Positions 62,305 to 64,000 of a stretch of DNA of 64,000 nt are shown here, piece after piece. Origin of the DNA: Enterococcus mundtii (lineage in GTDB: Bacteria > Bacillota > Bacilli > Lactobacillales > Enterococcaceae); NCBI RefSeq assembly GCF_003957375.1, contig NZ_CP025473.1:1389501-1453500 (forward strand). The letters are read 5' to 3'. Position numbers and translations under genes: made by a program. Below the pieces are notes generated by a model that searched no databases, was not told the DNA's origin, and was given only the letters and a program-made list of their open reading frames with translations. The number at the start of each line of letters is the position of its first letter. The first letter of the stretch is position 1.

Positions 62305-63588
62305 TTACCCCTCTACCTCACATATAGTTATGATTTGTATAAACTTATTATTTTGGATCTTTGTATCTAAAAACACATTTGTATTCAAGCGGACTAACTC
62401 ATCCAGATTTGTCAAACCTATCCCAGAATTACCGGGTTTTGTCGTAAAACTTGCTTTCTTTAAATCATGTAATTTAGGCAAATCATGTGGACAGTTATTG
62501 ATCAACATAAATGTACAGTCTTTATGGTCTGCCACGATTGCTAGTTCAATTTCTGGATGTTCAATTTCTTCTGAGGCTTCAATTGCATTGTCCAAGATGA
62601 TCCCCAGCATTCTTACGAGTACCATCGTTGACACTTCCAAATGATTGACCACCTCAGGAACAGAAATGCTTACATGGATTCCTTTCTCATGTGCCATATA
62701 TAACTTACTCATGATCACACTTTTGATTTCTCGAATTTTTATATTTGAAATCGAAGACATCCTAAAAATTTCTTGGTCAAAAATCGATCCGGTCGCTTTG
62801 ATACTATTTCTAAAATAATCCTTTAGACCTGTTAGATCTTCAGTTTCGATATAATCTTCCAATGAAATTAGAATATTTTTGTAATCGTGTTTAAATTTTA
62901 GAATCTCTAAATAATTTTTTTCAGCTTGTTCACTGTATTCGATCAAGTAACTCATTTGACGTTTTTGCTCTCTATTTTCATATTCCGTTCTTTTTATGAA
63001 AATAAAAGAAAAACAAATGATCGCTGACAACAGCCCATACAATATCATGAATAGCTCATGTGCATCGATCAAATAAATTCGCAAATTTGGAAATCTTTCA
63101 ATGACCACCAGACAAAAATAGACACAAATCGTCGCTGTTGCGATGATTCCGCTGATTTTCATCGTCAAGAGATCTTTGTAGCACTTTTCTAATAACCATG
63201 TTTTGAAAATATATGCAAAGAAGAAAAAAAGAAGGGTTCCTAGAATCACAGTTAATCTTATGTTTAGAACCAAATGAAGAATCGTATAACTAAAATTGAT
63301 GATATAATCGGAAAAAATATATAAACAGAATGTGACAGAAGGGATAAATAGCGCAATATAAATATTTCGCCGGAAGTAATAGGTTACGGCACATAAACTA
63401 GCCCATAAAACTGCAGTTGCAAAAAAATTCATCAAAAAATAAAGTGCCATATAGCAAATGATTCCAATGATTGACAAAATGACGTAATACCGATTTTTTA
63501 AATGCGTTTCCAAATAGCTAGTCACCCAAAAGATGCAAGCCGTTTGAACGATGACAATCAACAAGCTTTCCAGCGTGTCTAAATTCAC
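62305..63588 (-). CDS. agrC: AgrC-type sensor histidine kinase
   Basis: A 427-residue HPK10-family kinase. Six or seven N-terminal membrane helices (residues about 5-195) form the peptide sensor. The phosphoacceptor histidine lies in LKFKHDYKNILISLEDY. The ATPase domain has ILDNAIEAS (N box) and NSGIGLTNLDELV (G box). I start at GTG 63588, after TTAGGGGGATATTTT; the frame is open to 63645, but the extra residues lack a ribosome-binding site and a membrane-protein pattern. First gene of the locus. Confidence 0.93.
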   Translation of the reverse strand: MNLDTLESLLIVIVQTACIFWVTSYLETHLKNRYYVILSIIGIICYMALYFLMNFFATAVLWASLCAVTYYFRRNIYIALFIPSVTFCLYIFSDYIINFSYTILHLVLNIRLTVILGTLLFFFFAYIFKTWLLEKCYKDLLTMKISGIIATATICVYFCLVVIERFPNLRIYLIDAHELFMILYGLLSAIICFSFIFIKRTEYENREQKRQMSYLIEYSEQAEKNYLEILKFKHDYKNILISLEDYIETEDLTGLKDYFRNSIKATGSIFDQEIFRMSSISNIKIREIKSVIMSKLYMAHEKGIHVSISVPEVVNHLEVSTMVLVRMLGIILDNAIEASEEIEHPEIELAIVADHKDCTFMLINNCPHDLPKLHDLKKASFTTKPGNSGIGLTNLDELVRLNTNVFLDTKIQNNKFIQIITICEVEG

Positions 63589-63745
63589 AAAATATCCCCC
63601 TAATTTAAGTAAGTCCTCACGTGCACAACAAACCAAAAACAACAAAGAATTGCTTCATTACCCATTTCTCTTAGACAAAGACTAATTTCTTCATTTTATG
63701 TACCTTTCGATAACAAAAACGATTTAATCCTTTTCACCAAAAAAG

Positions 63746-63751
63746 ATTGTA
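63746..63751 (-). promoter_or_regulatory. Candidate agrC promoter (-10)
   Basis: On the minus strand TACAAT preceded by TGTGC gives an extended -10 (TGCTACAAT), about 160 bases before the agrC start. No good -35 and no copy of the 9-12-9 repeat are visible here. Confidence 0.4.
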
Positions 63752-63854
63752 GCACATTTCACTAGTCTTTTGGATTACATGTTGATTAATAAACTGCGTA
63801 GAACTTTTCATTTTTTCGGTGCAGCCAAGGATTTTTTCTGGAAGTAATAGTCTA

Positions 63855-64000
63855 TTTACATCAATTGTATGTTGTGCTATAATAGATATATTGCGAATCA
63901 TATGTTATACGACATCTTAATTTGTTTTTATGAAATTTAATCCCACTGGCGTAACTAAAGGGTTACAAGGATGTATTAGTGGTTAGGGAATACATTGTTT
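63855..64000 (+). promoter_or_regulatory. Strong promoter followed by a structured leader running off the window
   Basis: TTTACA (63855-63860), 17 bases, TATAAT (63878-63883) make a near-consensus promoter pointing right. The transcript, at least 110 bases, has no ORF with a ribosome-binding site. It can form a nested hairpin: CCACT (from 63943) pairs with AGTGG (to about 63983), enclosing GTAAC/GTTAC. I could not match it to a known riboswitch. It could be a leader or small RNA. Confidence 0.5.

Noticed and set aside
60715-63588. Possibility that the locus is fsr of E. faecalis
   Set aside because: The precursor is a separate gene with a Cys-based ring and a YEP...PE tail; Fsr uses a serine lactone with a precursor made from the fsrB region. 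The gene order also differs.
63943-63983. tRNA-like or known riboswitch structure at the right edge
   Set aside because: No cloverleaf or conserved block of a riboswitch class I know could be matched. Left as an unclassified leader.

Overview
The window looks like a low-GC Gram-positive chromosome from the Enterococcus faecium group (for example E. hirae, E. mundtii or E. durans). The pointers are a psr gene next to a PBP5-type low-affinity penicillin-binding protein, a 383-residue NapA-type antiporter, an ArpU-family phage regulator, a gls24/amaP envelope-stress cluster, a fumarate-type PyrDA and an agr-type peptide quorum-sensing locus. The species cannot be fixed from sequence reading alone. 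Most genes lie on the minus strand and have strong Shine-Dalgarno sequences, and many operons end in clear hairpin terminators.

Layout. 1-8.8 kb: DUF6530, DegV, a lipid II/polysaccharide flippase-like protein, AzlCD, a cation diffusion facilitator, a DUF4430 lipoprotein and a two-gene coiled-coil system of unknown function. 8.9-15 kb: DUF1846, a NupC nucleoside transporter, a frameshifted guanylate-kinase-like gene, a GNAT acetyltransferase and a two-gene sce7725/PD-(D/E)XK nuclease-like module. 15-20 kb: amidase, pyrD, a PepSY lipoprotein and cfa. 20-26.2 kb: a maltodextrin operon (bbmA-mdxE-mdxF-mdxG-yvdJ) with two copies of a LacI-type palindrome and catabolite-response elements. 26.4-33.6 kb: a menaquinone operon menB-menE-menF-menD-menH-menC in which menE carries a single-base frameshift. 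34-39.6 kb: mobile debris, comprising an IS110-type remnant and a collapsed prophage that keeps two divergent repressor-like regulators with three shared operator-like repeats, ArpU, a holin and two tandem amidase endolysins. 39.8-49.4 kb: a MenI-like thioesterase, YitT, ohr/ohrR with a classical OhrR operator, a decayed bile-salt-hydrolase-family gene, an 18-repeat LPXTG surface protein divergent from an Mga-like regulator, DUF2200, HdeD and NapA. 49.5-53.1 kb: pbp5 and psr, preceded by a Mg2+-sensing M-box riboswitch. 53.3-57.9 kb: a flavin reductase, a nonsense-ridden chitin-binding LPMO gene, an ankyrin lipoprotein and an end-to-end junction of two truncated genes (cpdB-like and ugpC-like). 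58.4-60.0 kb: the amaP-DUF2273-gls24-glsB operon. 60.5-64 kb: an agrC-agrA-agrB-agrD locus with a readable 54-residue autoinducer precursor, an AgrA-type direct-repeat promoter in front of agrBD, a convergent 57-residue membrane protein, and a strong promoter with a structured leader running off the window end.

The most interesting points are: (i) the agr locus, whose order is C-A-B-D and whose B-D promoter carries a perfectly spaced 9-12-9 direct repeat; (ii) the M-box now lying in front of psr with only a 44-codon ORF between them; (iii) the sce7725/nuclease pair; and (iv) the heavy gene decay. At least five genes or remnants are broken. Three of the breaks are one-base shortfalls in homopolymers, so sequencing error must be excluded for gmk-like and menE.
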